Positions 47,368-57,519 of a stretch of 64,000 nt of DNA are shown in pieces. The notes beneath the pieces were generated by a model. It was not told the DNA's origin. It worked only from the letters and a program-made list of their open reading frames with translations, and searched no databases. The DNA lies in the NCBI GenBank assembly GCA_018340375.1, contig JAFFJZ010000007.1, positions 30,106,001 through 30,170,000 of the forward strand. The letters are read 5' to 3'. Position 1 is the stretch's first letter. Every line of letters starts with the position of its first letter. The position numbers and the translations under genes are program-made. Source of the stretch: Gonatopus flavifemur (lineage: Eukaryota; Arthropoda; Insecta; Hymenoptera; Dryinidae).

Positions 47368-47934
47368 TATAGCTAACAAGATTGCTGTTTTATAGCAAAT
47401 AGATTGCTGTTATATAGCTAAATCAGATTTCGGTCGTTTCGAAGGATCCAAAATTTTTTTGTCTTCAAATTCAAAATTCCTAAGACCAAAATGTTTCTCC
47501 GAACTTGGGGAAAATTTGTTGTCCCGTGTCGGTCTGCAGTCTGGATGAATGTCTGCCCCTCCTCTGAACTGCGGACGCGCATACCTCTCGTTCCAATCAT
47601 CCAATTTTCATGAAATTTTTATCACAGTTGTGGACCGAGTTGATAGTGGTCCTACGTGAGTTTCAACCTGATTCTTACGAAAGAACGGGAGAAGGGAGGG
47701 AATAATGTTATAAAAATTGTAATTTCGCGAAAGCGCATATCTCCGCTTCCTGTCATTTGATGGCAATCAACTTATACCACGTTCTAGTTATGATCTGATG
47801 GTGGTTCCATATAAGTTTCATCGCAATCGGTTGAGAAATGTGGGAAAAATGGCTTTAGCAATGTCCAATGTTTGACAAGATCTTGAAAGCATGCCTCCCC
47901 TGTGTCTGTATTATCTGAATGCCATGAAACTCTA

Positions 47935-48498
47935 CACTGACAGAAAAACGACCTGGTTAAACCATTCATGGGCGCGATAACTTGAAATCTGGTTCGATTC
48001 ATCAGGGAATGTGATTGTGATTTGTGGTGTCCAGAAAAAGTGGTTGAAGCCAAAATTATAACTGCACTGTAAAAAATAATCGGAATTTTCCTGTGTACAT
48101 CAACCGGAAAATTCCAATCACTGATTCGGAAATCAATTTCCGGTACATTTATATCAAATTTCCCATACATTTATCTGAAAATTCCAAACTTTATAGCACT
48201 TTTCCCAACATTTCACTGTAAATTTCCGGACAAGTTGGAAAAATTCCTAACGCATGTATGTGTTATAATTACTTCACATAAATATTTAGGAATTTTCCGA
48301 TACAATTTTTTACAGTGTATATATTCTAGTTGTCCCACCAAGAAAAGAATCTGGTCTTCTTAACCTGGAAAATTTAGTTAATTTTTGCTTCAACCAGCAG
48401 ATCTTCTAGACATCATAATCACATTTTCTGATGAATCGAACCAGATTTTAAGTTATCGCGACCACGAATGTTTCAACCAGATCGTTTTTCTGTCAGTG
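47935..48498. mobile_element. CACTGACAG hairpin element, carrying 48065-48317
   Basis: Left end CACTGACAGAAAAACGACCT, right end inverted CACTGACAGAAAAACGATCT; TA on both sides (47933-47934, 48499-48500). The arms share CTTGAAATCTGGTTCGATTC and its imperfect complement. Confidence 0.85.
48065..48317. mobile_element. CACTGTAAAAAAT MITE at third nesting level
   Basis: Left end CACTGTAAAAAATAATCGG, right end inverted CACTGTAAAAAATTGTATCG; flanks TG and TA, one transition apart. The interior uses GGAATTTTCC/GGAAAATTCC words. Confidence 0.75.
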
Positions 48499-48690
48499 TA
48501 AGCATAGTCAGTTCATGGGGTGTTCATTGTGTGATATAAGTTTCAGGCAAATCCAAATTAAGAGAAGGAAATGGTCAGCAATAAACTTGAGAAGAAAATT
48601 TGACAATCTCGTGAATGCCGCTATTATGCGAACATTCTCCGTTCCTATCATCCAATCCTTATGACATTTTCAATTGAAGACTTTCCAATC

Positions 48691-49238
48691 ATAAGACCAA
48701 CTATGAGAGGTCGCTTCCGCTGCCCCTGAAAACTGTTCAAACGTTCAAATGAAAATCTCTCTTAAATCAACTAGAACTTTGCAAATTATTAAATTAGAGT
48801 TTTTCTTATTTGAACAGTCAATATGTAAGAAAATTTTCGAGGCAATCTCTCAGTAGATAATAACTTGGTATGACCTTTTCTACCATACTGCTCAGGGTTC
48901 ATGTGGAGTACAATCAAACAAGAAAATGAGAAATTATGTAATACATTTTGTGAAATATACGGCAATTACTTGCATATCTTCTCCAATATCTCCGCGTGGC
49001 CAATTCAGTTTGGGAATTGGTATAAGCCGAATAGTACTTGTTTCCATAATTTTTTTCTCAGTGTACCTTAAATTTCGCAATCTAGACGTCATGGTAAAGG
49101 GGAAATTCAAGCAACGGGAAATTCTGAGAAGGTGTCAAATTGAACAATAATCAATAAATCACAGGATGAAACCTCAATTCATTTTAGAATATCAAATGTT
49201 TATCGATCTTCATTATTACACAATGCTTTCTGAATATA
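48691..49238. other. Non-coding DNA, no gene seen
   Basis: No exon, tRNA or element ends were recognised. Confidence 0.45.
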
Positions 49239-50164
49239 CACTGAAAAAAATATTGCTTTCATAATAACAATAATAATATTTAGCTATGAGAGCCCATACA
49301 AGCAAAAATTTTGTTTTGTCTAAAAGATTTCTTATGCAACAGTGTTCACTGTCTTTAAGATGTCTTCGTTTAAGAAATCTAAAAGATATCTCCAAATCCC
49401 TTTTAGGTGTCTTTTAGATTTCTTAAACTACGATATCTCAAAGACAGTGAAAACTATTGCATAAGAAATCTTTTCGACAAAGCAAAATTTTTGCTGTATG
49501 GGAGCTATGTGTATGTTGGTATTGCTACGACACACTGAATGGATCGTTCCAAGAACGATCCAGATTAGTATGAGACATTCTTGATCGTTATCAGAAAGAT
49601 CTACGTATCGCTATCGCTACTGCAGCTCAGTGATGCCAGACTGTGTTGTCAGAAACAAAGGAACAAAAATCCCGAGACCGGAATACATTGGTCATTCCGA
49701 TCAACAGAAGTATTTGATTAGATGTAGGCCGTTGGAGCTCAAAATTTCTGACATTACTGATGCGGGATTCGAGACCGTTTTCACCCTCTCCATCGACCGC
49801 TTTCCCTTTCTCCCATCATCCGGATTAAGTCGGACGAGCGAGAGAGAAAGAGTAACAATCACTCTCTCACTAGTCTCGCCCGCTCGACTTCATCCGCATG
49901 GTGGGAGAAAGGGGAAGCGATCGATGGAGAGGGTAAAAACGGCCTCGATCCTGTGTTACCAGAAACTGAGGACTGGAGATTATTGGTTGATCTTATTAAC
50001 AAGAATGTTTAATTGGTTGTAGACCATTAGATCTCAAAATTTCTGGCATCACTGTCTCGATTTCGAATCTGGCATACTGGCATCACTGACACTGATTCAC
50101 TGTTGCTGCTTTCTGTAATAACATTACTTCAGATCGTAACGATAACCACACATTTTTCTCAGTG
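49239..50164. mobile_element. CACTGA element, 926 bp, carrying 49293-49502
   Basis: Left end CACTGAAAAAAATATTG, right end inverted CACTGAGAAAAATGTGTGG; TA on both sides (49237-49238, 50165-50166). Inside, 49767-49945 is a GC-richer hairpin (CCTCTCCATCGACCGCTTTC mirrored), and CTCAAAATTTCTG blocks recur at about 49738 and 50033. Confidence 0.6.
49293..49502. mobile_element. CCC-type hairpin, 210 bp, nested
   Basis: Left end CCCATACAAGCAAAAATTTT, right end inverted CCCATACAGCAAAAATTTTG; AG on both sides (49291-49292, 49503-49504). The interior is TCTAAAAGATATC words, as in 37254-37567. Confidence 0.85.
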
Positions 50165-50192
50165 TAACTGGAATTTTTTAAATGAAATCAAC

Positions 50193-50489
50193 TCATTCCT
50201 CTTGGAGATGCTTCGAGCAATCTTCTACTACCTTTTTATAATACGCAAGTGATGTTGGTGGATAATCAAATTTTCCGTCAGTGATTAACCGTTCGTCAAT
50301 CAGGAGCTTCTGCGGATAATTCGTGGAGAGGAATTCTATAGTGACCGCTTTCTCAATGAAATATTTCATTTCGTAAACAGTCCATTCTGCCGTCTTCACT
50401 TTTTCTTGGCAGACCTTTCTCATCAATCTTCCGTTGGGACAGCATGCAAGCCTTGCTTGATTTATCTCAGATGCAGAGTTTTCGCCGAG
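50193..50489 (-). CDS. Last exon candidate of an unrecognised Cys-rich gene
   Basis: On the minus strand an acceptor (ATTCTTTATTAAAG) ends at 50490. The frame then runs 98 residues to TGA (50195-50193). It is a balanced, non-repetitive sequence with charged helices (QEKVKTAEWTVYEMKYFIEK) and four cysteines (ACCPNG, VCQEK, EDCSK). It begins in phase 0, matching the donor of the exon at 57246-57097 about 6.6 kb away, so I infer one gene. It lies in a 400-base gap between two transposons (ending 50164, starting 50565). No protein family was recognised. Confidence 0.45.
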   Translation of the reverse strand, partial: LGENSASEINQARLACCPNGRLMRKVCQEKVKTAEWTVYEMKYFIEKAVTIEFLSTNYPQKLLIDERLITDGKFDYPPTSLAYYKKVVEDCSKHLQEE

Positions 50490-50564
50490 CTTTAATAAAG
50501 AATATATGTGTACATACATACTAGAGTATTTCTTGTTCAGGAATGTTAGGTTGTTGCTTTATCA

Positions 50565-50956
50565 CCCGTACAGCACAACTACCGATTCTCCACCTAGGAC
50601 TCCGGTGGATTGGAGGTGGAGAATCAGTGGAGAAATGAGAGCCGTGGAAATAAGGGAGAAATAAGGGAGAGTCTCCGTTGAGGTAACGGAGAGGCGACGT
50701 GGATTTGTCCGCCCCCTTTATTTTCAATAAAACTCATATCTGTCGATTTACACAACCAAATTTCAATGAGTGAATCCACTAACATAAATTTTATTGAAAA
50801 TAAAGGGGGCGGACAAATCCACGTCGCCTCTCCGTTGCCTCAACGGAGACTCTCCCTTATTTCTCCCTTATTTCCACGGCTCTCATTTCTCCACTGATTC
50901 TCCACCTTCAATCCACCGAAGTCCTGGGTGGAGAATCGGTGGTTGTGCTGTACGGG
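50565..50956. mobile_element. CCC-type hairpin, 392 bp, long GC-richer arms
   Basis: Left end CCCGTACAGCACAACTACCG, right end inverted CCCGTACAGCACAACCACCG; CA on both sides (50563-50564, 50957-50958). Arms of about 165 bases match closely (CCACGTCGCCTCTCCGTTG, GGGGGCGGACAAATC). TTTTCAATAAAA-type sequence forms the loop. Confidence 0.9.
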
Positions 50957-51065
50957 CATCAGATGGATAAATAGATAGATGTTGCTCATTATGATCGAAG
51001 ACATACAATCTAAATAGCCACTCGTCTACTATGAATACAATATATAAACATACACAAGATGAGTG

Positions 51066-51568
51066 ACCCGAAGGAAACAAGAAGCTCCAATAAACGTTCA
51101 GAATATACCAACATAGATCAGCCTGAAGCTCCGTTGGGACCAACTTTTAGCTTCGTAAACGTTCTACGAAGTTTATATGAACATTAGAATGTCCGCTTGA
51201 GAATGGTTTCAAGAAAGGTTCATAGAAGGTTTATTCAAGATTCTCTGGAGAGTCATTCGAGTTTCGGTTGGGTATGTTTCAGAGGGAATTATAAACATGA
51301 TTATTTCTTCTATTGTTCATTTGTTCGTGAAAAGAAATATAACTGAAAACAATTTAGGTTGAAGAATTGAAACTCGAATGAATCTTCGGTAAACCTTGAA
51401 TGAACATTCTTTGAACCTTCCTTGAAATTATTTTCAAGCGGACGTTGTAGCGTTCATCAGACCTTCGTCGAATGCTTATAAATTTAATCTTGGGCTCTAA
51501 CAGAGTTTGAGTCTGATCTATGTTGATCTATTCTGAACCTCTGTGGGAGCTTCATGTCCTCTTCGGGG
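51066..51568. mobile_element. GAACGTTC-type palindromic element, about 500 bp
   Basis: Left end ACCCGAAGGAAACAAGAAGC, right end inverted CCCCGAAGAGGACATGAAGC. The mirrored interior includes GAAGCTCC, AACGTTCAGAATA and CAACATAGATCAG. Flanks do not match. A similar end (TTCATGTTCTCTTTGGG) lies near 63910-63926. Confidence 0.6.
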
Positions 51569-52244
51569 AATAAGATGATATCATAAATATATGGGATGCG
51601 AATGATACAAATGGAGAATATATAGATTATAACAGAGTAAAATAAGCAAATCCCACTCTCTGAAATTTTTAAAGTGAGATTTCAGTCTTTAGCCAGCCAA
51701 AAGTGAGCTATTTCGAGTGAAATTTCTACTCCTTTGGAGTGATAGTTTGAAGTTCAGGATTAGAAGCTTACAGTCACTCCAATTCTAGAGTGGATTTTTT
51801 ATTCTAGAAGAGGGAGGGTTCATTGGAAACGAGTGAAAATCTTACTCGAAGCGGGATGGCTCACTTCTGAGACGTGGTGGAGTGAAACACGTGATTCTTC
51901 ATTCTTTCAGATTTAGAGAGACAGATAATAGTATGAATGTATGCAGAGATGAGTATGAGAATGAAAATGATGGATGAAATAATATAAATGTAAGAACATT
52001 ATTGACACTAGAAACTAAGAATAGATTGACAAGTAGTAAGATGTCAACTGTAAGATTTGAATTGCAATAGAGGGAGAAGCTCTAATAGCACTAGGGAGAG
52101 AATTGCGCACTAGTATGTATAGAATAAATCAGGGTAAGATGACGCACTTTCCCGCTCCTCTACAGCATAAACTAATACACAAAAACTCATTTACTCATAA
52201 GATAGTTGAATCTTTATATGTCGAGAAATCGAGCGAAAACTATA
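51569..52244. other. Non-coding DNA, no gene seen
   Basis: The 51650-51900 part repeats GTGAGATTTCA and AGTGA words on both strands, as in the array elements, but no ends were identified. Confidence 0.4.
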
Positions 52245-52412
52245 CTCACAGCTCTACTATTTATGTGTTCTTGCTGTCAGGAGGTATAAGGATGCCAGTA
52301 TAGCTCCCACAGCCGAACACGTCGCTATTATAGCAATCTGTCGGCTGTGGGAGCTATACTGGCATCCTTATACCTCCTGACAGCAAGAACACATAAATAG
52401 TAGAGCTGTGAG
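52245..52412. repeat. Near-perfect 168-bp hairpin
   Basis: CTCACAGCTCTACTATTTAT at the left is mirrored exactly by its complement at the right, and the arms agree base for base over about 70 bases on each side. The inner part holds CCCACAGCCG...CGGCTGTGGG, in the style of the CCC-type ends. It may be a recent fold-over duplication of an element end. Confidence 0.8.
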
Positions 52413-52879
52413 AACCATACCTTTTTTTCAGTGTATCTCAACAACTAATAGTCTAATCGATCTGAAATTGTCCACAAAGTTAGTTCAGATATTAACGAAC
52501 AACTTTTTCGCTGGAAGTTTTTTGTTGCTCATACTTTCTCCACCTCTTTTTAATCCAAAGCATCAAGAACACCGTTTTCACTTTGGATTAAAAATTTATC
52601 AATTTATTATTAACTTTTGCAAATTTTAGGAACGAGAATTGATCAAGTTTTTCTTGATATCTTGAAAAATGACTGAGTTAAAACGAGTTATAAACATTAA
52701 TATTGAACAGCATTGATTTTTGATACAAAAAAATGTGTGGTTTTTATTTTCCATCTCGAAAACAATTGATCAAGGAAAAAATCGTGAAAGGATACTCACA
52801 TTGATTTTTCAAGACCTATCGCGCAGTATTTTTTAATTTTCGAAATTCCAATTTTCGATTTCGGCGTGTGACATCCCAT
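52413..52879. other. Non-coding DNA, no gene seen
   Basis: A CAGTG end preceded by TTTTTTT at about 52423-52434 has no partner. Nothing else was recognised. Confidence 0.4.
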
Positions 52880-53532
52880 GTGGAAATAGCCAGATTGCCA
52901 AATGGCGCGAGACTGGCCAAGTTGCACTTGCCAGACTTCGGCAGAAATAACTGTGCCCATTCAGAATCATTACCGTTTTTCAACTGGCGCCAAATGTTTA
53001 CCGGATTTCAGACAGTACTGGCTCACGCGGTCAGACGGTCTTGAGCCAGTATCGAATTAATAATGTTCCCAGACCATACAGAAACGGAACCGTACCAGTA
53101 CCGAATCAGAGTTAGTTGGATGTTAAAGTGCGAAAAGAAGACGATACTGCACCAGTATCGATGCAACGTTGTTCCAATACGGAATAGATAGTGGATAGGA
53201 ATTTCACTGATCTTTCCAATAACACGGTTATTTTGACGAGACAATACTGCGCCAGTACTAAGTCAGAGTTAGTATTAGCATTCGATATGTTCCATAGATG
53301 ACAATGTGCTAGTATTGATTAGACTCTGACTGATTACGAAATCGGTAGTCGACTGGCATTAAAATCACGATCTTAGCAACTTGGCTGTTGTAGGGAGCCG
53401 AAGTCGCGCCAGCATTCGGCCACAGTTGATATCACCATTCAATATGTTCGAGAGACAACAATGTGCCAGCATTGATAGGACTCTGACTTTCTACAGAATC
53501 GGTGGTCGAATGACATTGATATCACGATGTTA

Positions 53533-53797
53533 CACTGAGGGAAAAAACTTGCAAAATTGACATCTCATTGAATAAATATATGGATGATTGAGGAGTTAGT
53601 GCAAGCGACCACAATTTTAGTTGATTTTACAACAACGCATGTGAAGTATACCACAGCTGATGTAAAATATACCATAGCTGAAGTGCATCTCACTTTCCCT
53701 GCGGTGAAATTAGCTAAAATTGTAGTAGCTCGCACTAAATTTATCAATCGTAAATTTCAAAAATCAAAGGTAAATTTGACAACTTTTTTTCTCGGTG
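53533..53797. mobile_element. CAC-type hairpin MITE, 265 bp, inside the tandem array
   Basis: Left end CACTGAGGGAAAAAACTTG, right end inverted CACCGAGAAAAAAAGTTG; TA on both sides (53531-53532, 53798-53799). The neighbouring array unit shows the uninterrupted site (CACGATCTTAGCAACTTGG). Confidence 0.9.
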
Positions 53798-54004
53798 TAG
53801 TAATTCGGCTGTTGTAGTGAGCCGAAGTCGCGCCAGCATTAAACCAGAGTTGGTATCATCATTCAATATTTTCGAGAGACGACAATGTGCCAGTATTGGT
53901 AAGACTTTATTCCTCTACGGAATCGATGGTGAATTGTATGACTACAACGGTCCTATTACAATAAATGGCGATTTCAATGATTCATCGTCAACTCGGAGAT
54001 CGGC

Positions 54005-54060
54005 TGATGTGATAGACACTATGTTTCTCACTAGCAGGACCTGGGTTCAATCCTCACTCA
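54005..54060 (+). repeat. Partial tRNA-like sequence
   Basis: A clear box B-like GGTTCAATCC (54044-54053) but only a weak box A. Possibly a SINE fragment. Confidence 0.3.
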
Positions 54061-54874
54061 GTGAACTTTCAAGGAATCATTTCCAAAGTGCCTTCCTCCG
54101 ATGACAATAATAGGAACAATGAATTCCTCAGATTTTCAGAGTTCAAATTCAATGTTTTTTTTTAATTGAAATATGATCACTCCTGGTAACTTCGGTTACC
54201 GGTACTGTGCCAGTACTGGGTCGGGTTTGAATTTCTACATAGGATGTCATCATTTCGACTCCCTGTCATTTCTCATCCAGCTCTGGCAAAACCACTGATC
54301 CTGTTGCAATGCCAGAGTTTCACCTAGTTGGATCACATTTGATATCTTTACCGACGAGGTGGTAAATGTATACTGGCCCTTACGTTCAATGAAGTTATCA
54401 TTTCGACTCTTTGCCAGTACCGTCTATTCAACCACGCCCATAATGGTAAGTCTGGAATTGCTAGTACTGGCAACCCTGGCAACAGTACTCAGCCAGTAGC
54501 AGCGCGTGTTTCCATTTCCACATGGGGTCACGGCTTGGACAATACTTTTCCCCACGTTCGAGCGCTCGGCGAGTTTTTCGATCAGTTGCATTCCACTGGA
54601 TAATCAGTGAATAGTCATTGATTCTGCATTCGAATGTTATTTTCACTGATTACAATCAGTCATATTTCACTATGGAAATGAGTGAATATTCACTGATTCA
54701 CAGTGTATATGCACTGGTTCGCAGTGATATACTTATCACCACAATCCAGTGGAGTTCCACTGATTCAGTTTTGGAGATTAGGATACCAATCAGATGTCCG
54801 GACTGCCTGATATGCTCCCCGATATGCAAGGACCGCGTATAAGAGGGTCCTGGAATAAACTACCTGCCTTTTAC

Positions 54875-55125
54875 CAGCGTATTCCTGAAAGAAAATTTGA
54901 CGCCTTTTTCATTCACTATTTTTTTGATCCGACGATCAGTTTCAGAGTTGATTTCAACCAGTTAAGGGGATGCTACACAAGTAGCATCGATCATTAGAAT
55001 AGCCGATGTACTTGCCGCCTGAATGGATAACTTATTCCGTTTGTAGCTCAAAAACTAAGCTTCTGGTCAAAAAATGTTGAATGGAAAAGTTGTTCAATTT
55101 TCTCTCAGGAATACGCTGGTGGAAG
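54875..55125. repeat. Palindromic element with ACCAGCGTATTCCTGA ends
   Basis: ACCAGCGTATTCCTGAAAGAA near 54878 is mirrored by TTCTCTCAGGAATACGCTGGT near 55102-55122. The interior is little mirrored. No clear duplication. Confidence 0.5.
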
Positions 55126-55208
55126 ACGAGTAATTTATTCTAGGACACCTTGTATATGACCATAATCAACGAAGAACGGATATAGATAGTTTAAAACAGG
55201 ACAACATT

Positions 55209-55472
55209 TCAATAAGTCGCGGAGTCAAAACTAATTGACAAAGATATCTTTTTCTGATCAATTGCTGAACGCACACTATCAATGGTACTCAATAGAGGAG
55301 TTTGTGTTGAACGAGCTTTGGTAAACCCGCACAAATGAAGATCAAATAAATTATTGTTTGATAAATGCTCGTGCAGATAAAAATTAACAATTTCCCCCAG
55401 CACTTTGGAACAGTAGTAGAGAGATAGGCCGAAAATCTTGGACACTATCCGGAATCTTGACTTTCGGTACAC
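55209..55472 (-). pseudogene. Non-LTR reverse transcriptase fragment
   Basis: On the minus strand about 85 residues resemble part of a LINE reverse transcriptase of the Jockey/CR1 type: the KVLGEIVNFYLHEHLSNNNL segment, then LCGFTKARSTQTPLL in place of the usual SGFRKGxSTxxALL, then ISLSISFDSA leading to the first catalytic Asp region. Sequence on either side is unrelated, so it is a short dead remnant, without endonuclease or 3' tail. Confidence 0.75.
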
Positions 55473-55793
55473 AGTAGAAAATTTTGTGTATTTTTAACAC
55501 TCGTGTATCTTCCAAACGATTCCCTCAAAATTTGGGTTGAATATTGACACAAAGGATGTGAGAAATTAACACAAAAGTGTTAAATTTACTTAGAAAATCT
55601 GTGAATTTGGCATTCATATGTTTTGATTTTCAGCATGAATTTTGAGTGGACCGTTTCTAACACAAAATTTTTTACTATGTACTAGTCTAATGTAGCTCCG
55701 CTTTCATGACTGAGAAAATATAGAAGAAGTCGGAGAAAGATCGAAAATCAGAGGACAGCTGCGAGATAGGCAAAAAGCAGGCACACGGAGAAA

Positions 55794-56434
55794 AATTTAT
55801 AGCTAAATTTACTATGGGACTTTGTAACCGAGGAACAGACTGAACTTCCCGACTAGAAATTTGGCCGGGCAAACCTCAGGGGTCTTATATTACCTTATAA
55901 GGCCCCTACTTTTACCTCACCAAATTTCTAGTCGGGTTGCGATGGAATTTACTATGACCAGACAACAGAAACATGATCGAATTCACTATGTTTTACAGTA
56001 AATACCATTGGAAATAATTAGGTCCGAGTGCAGCGACGACTCTCGAGCGAGCGAGGTCTCATTTTGAAGCTTATCGCCTTGTGTTTGCTCGTCTGGAGCC
56101 CTTTATTTGTTTGAGATTTTTTCAACTTTTATCAAACTTTATCGAATTTTTTTATATTTAATGTTTAAGAGATTTTTTTCTCATGTATTTCTTTACACGA
56201 GTTTTACCTTATGTACATGATACACAAATTTTTGTACATTTTATACTCAATTTTTTTTGTTTATCGTAACATTATTTTTCTGTATATTCACAGTTGTAAT
56301 TTTTGCCTTGAAAATGCCCAGTATCTGGGCGAGACGTTGGCTTTTACAATAAAAAAAATACCATTGGAAAGAGTCAGTCTGTTCCTGGGGCACAATAATC
56401 ACATAGTAAATTCAACCACAAATTTCTCTCCGTG
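55794..56434. mobile_element. CACGGAGAAAAATTT element with TTCACTATG words
   Basis: Left end CACGGAGAAAAATTTATAGC, right end inverted CACGGAGAGAAATTTGTGG; flanks CA and TA. AATTTACTATG/CATAGTAAATT words lie inside both ends. It carries the hairpin 55848-55936. Confidence 0.7.
55848..55936. mobile_element. 89-bp CCC-type hairpin, nested
   Basis: Left end CCCGACTAGAAATTTGG and right end its exact complement; TT on both sides (55846-55847, 55937-55938). The loop contains TTACCTTATAAGG. Confidence 0.85.
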
Positions 56435-57090
56435 TAAATTATTAATCTGGTGGACAAATATGAGAGTTAGAAAATCTGATAAATCGATGTATTATGTTTA
56501 AGCTGAGCTGCGGGAAATAAAATGCATCACCATCAAAACTAAAAATGTTAAATATACCATATTGGGTAATCGGAAGAGATGTATTAGATGATGAAAAATG
56601 TTGTGTAAACTGATTAGGGGGGAGAGCATCAGTAATGTCGCAAGTACTTTCAAAAGATTTTATAATTCGAGAGATCTAAGCTCACTCCAAAGATGTTGCG
56701 GATCGGTAGTACGATTCAATCCGGAGTTCAGTAAATGCAGCTTAGCATTCCTGACATGAGTGATAACTAAATTTCGCAACCTCGCTGTGTAAGATCAATA
56801 AATTCAAAATCACAGGAGATTTTATAACGTACAGCTTATATAGGTGATAGGAACTTTTTGTACCAAATTTGAGGTCCTACTGAAGCATTGTACTTATTTT
56901 TTCAAAAAAAAATGTTCTTATGAATGAGCTAAGCCTCTAATCCACCAAAAAATTTGTTTGTCGACGTGAATATTCTTTGTTGTTTTACTATGAAGTATCA
57001 GATTTTCAGGTAGGACAAAAAAGAAAAATATTTCCTAAAAATGAAATACCCTAATATATACAATATCATTAATTAAATTCACCATTTTAT
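56435..57090. other. Non-coding DNA, no gene seen
   Basis: No exon or element ends were recognised. If the three minus-strand exons belong together, this is part of their long intron. Confidence 0.45.
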
Positions 57091-57096
57091 ACTTAC

Positions 57097-57504
57097 ATGC
57101 AGCAAGAAGGAGTACGTCGTCAGATTTTGTTCACGCAACTTTTGCAATTTTCGCTGAGCCCAAGAATTGTGCATAGTGTTTGCATGAAAAGCTATTAATA
57201 CGTTCGTACAATTACCCACGTTTGGGTCTAAGTTTTGCATTACCTCCTGTTGAAATATAACAAAGGGTGAACAATATGTTGTAGCGAAATAATGAATAAA
57301 ACAAATTTTTCTTCTACTCACATATATTCCTTGAAACATGGAATTTGAGTAATACTCATTCACTATTTTTTCTGCTCTGTCGTAGACCCCATTGATCTCT
57401 TGTTCAATTATTGTTATTTCATCAATTGATTTTGCCATACGGTCCGATAGGTCTTCGACCGTGGAGCATAGATAATCTTGGAAGGTCATGCTTGATGGAA
57501 TTCC
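57097..57504 (-). CDS. Two exon candidates of an unrecognised gene
   Basis: On the minus strand the first exon is 57504-57322 (after a CAG at 57507-57505; an alternative start is the ATG at 57519), followed by a 75-base GT-AG intron (GTGAGT...TTTCAACAG) and a second exon 57246-57097 ending at a perfect GTAAGT donor. All junctions are phase 0. The joined 111 residues are helical and charged (DRMAKSIDEITIIEQEING, EVMQNLDPNVGNCTNVLIAF, QRKLQKLREQNLT) with two cysteines and an N-glycosylation-like NLT. A weak resemblance to the Nup62 C-terminal coiled coil was noticed, but I do not rely on it. The last exon may be 50489-50193. An earlier exon with the true start was not found. Confidence 0.5.
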
Positions 57505-57519
57505 CTGTCGTAACATCAT

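Larger units (their letters stand above)
45787..47410. mobile_element. CACGGAG element (TTGCTG words), broken by 46029-47367
   Basis: The left end is CACGGAGAAAAAAGAAATTG after TA (45785-45786). TTGCTG/CAGCAA words continue to 46028 and again after 47369 (AAGATTGCTGTTTTATAGC). The right terminus is missing or decayed near 47420. It holds a (TTG)n run at 45828-45864 and relates to 11270-11487 and 61737-62084. Confidence 0.65.
47690..48690. repeat. Dispersed repeat, copy 2, interrupted by nested elements
   Basis: It matches 20340-20750 before 47934 (GCATATCTCCGCTTCCTGT, CTTATACCACGTTCTA) and after 48498 (AGCATAGTCAGTTCA, GAATGCCGCTATT). The element 47935-48498 lies between, so copy 1 shows the unoccupied site. 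Confidence 0.8.
52880..54490. repeat. Array with about 157-bp units and GCCAGTACTGGC words
   Basis: The block TTCRATATKTTC...GACAATGTGCCAG recurs at 53281, 53438 and 53862; spacing is 157 and, after removing the insert 53533-53797 and one TA, 157-158. The wider region repeats CCAGTAC/GTACTGG and GCCAGTATTG on both strands. Frames in it are artefacts. Confidence 0.75.

Noticed and set aside
57097..57504. Resemblance of the minus-strand exons to the Nup62 C-terminal coiled coil
   Set aside because: Only scattered residues agree, the order of motifs is loose, and coiled coils match each other easily. No gene symbol is given.
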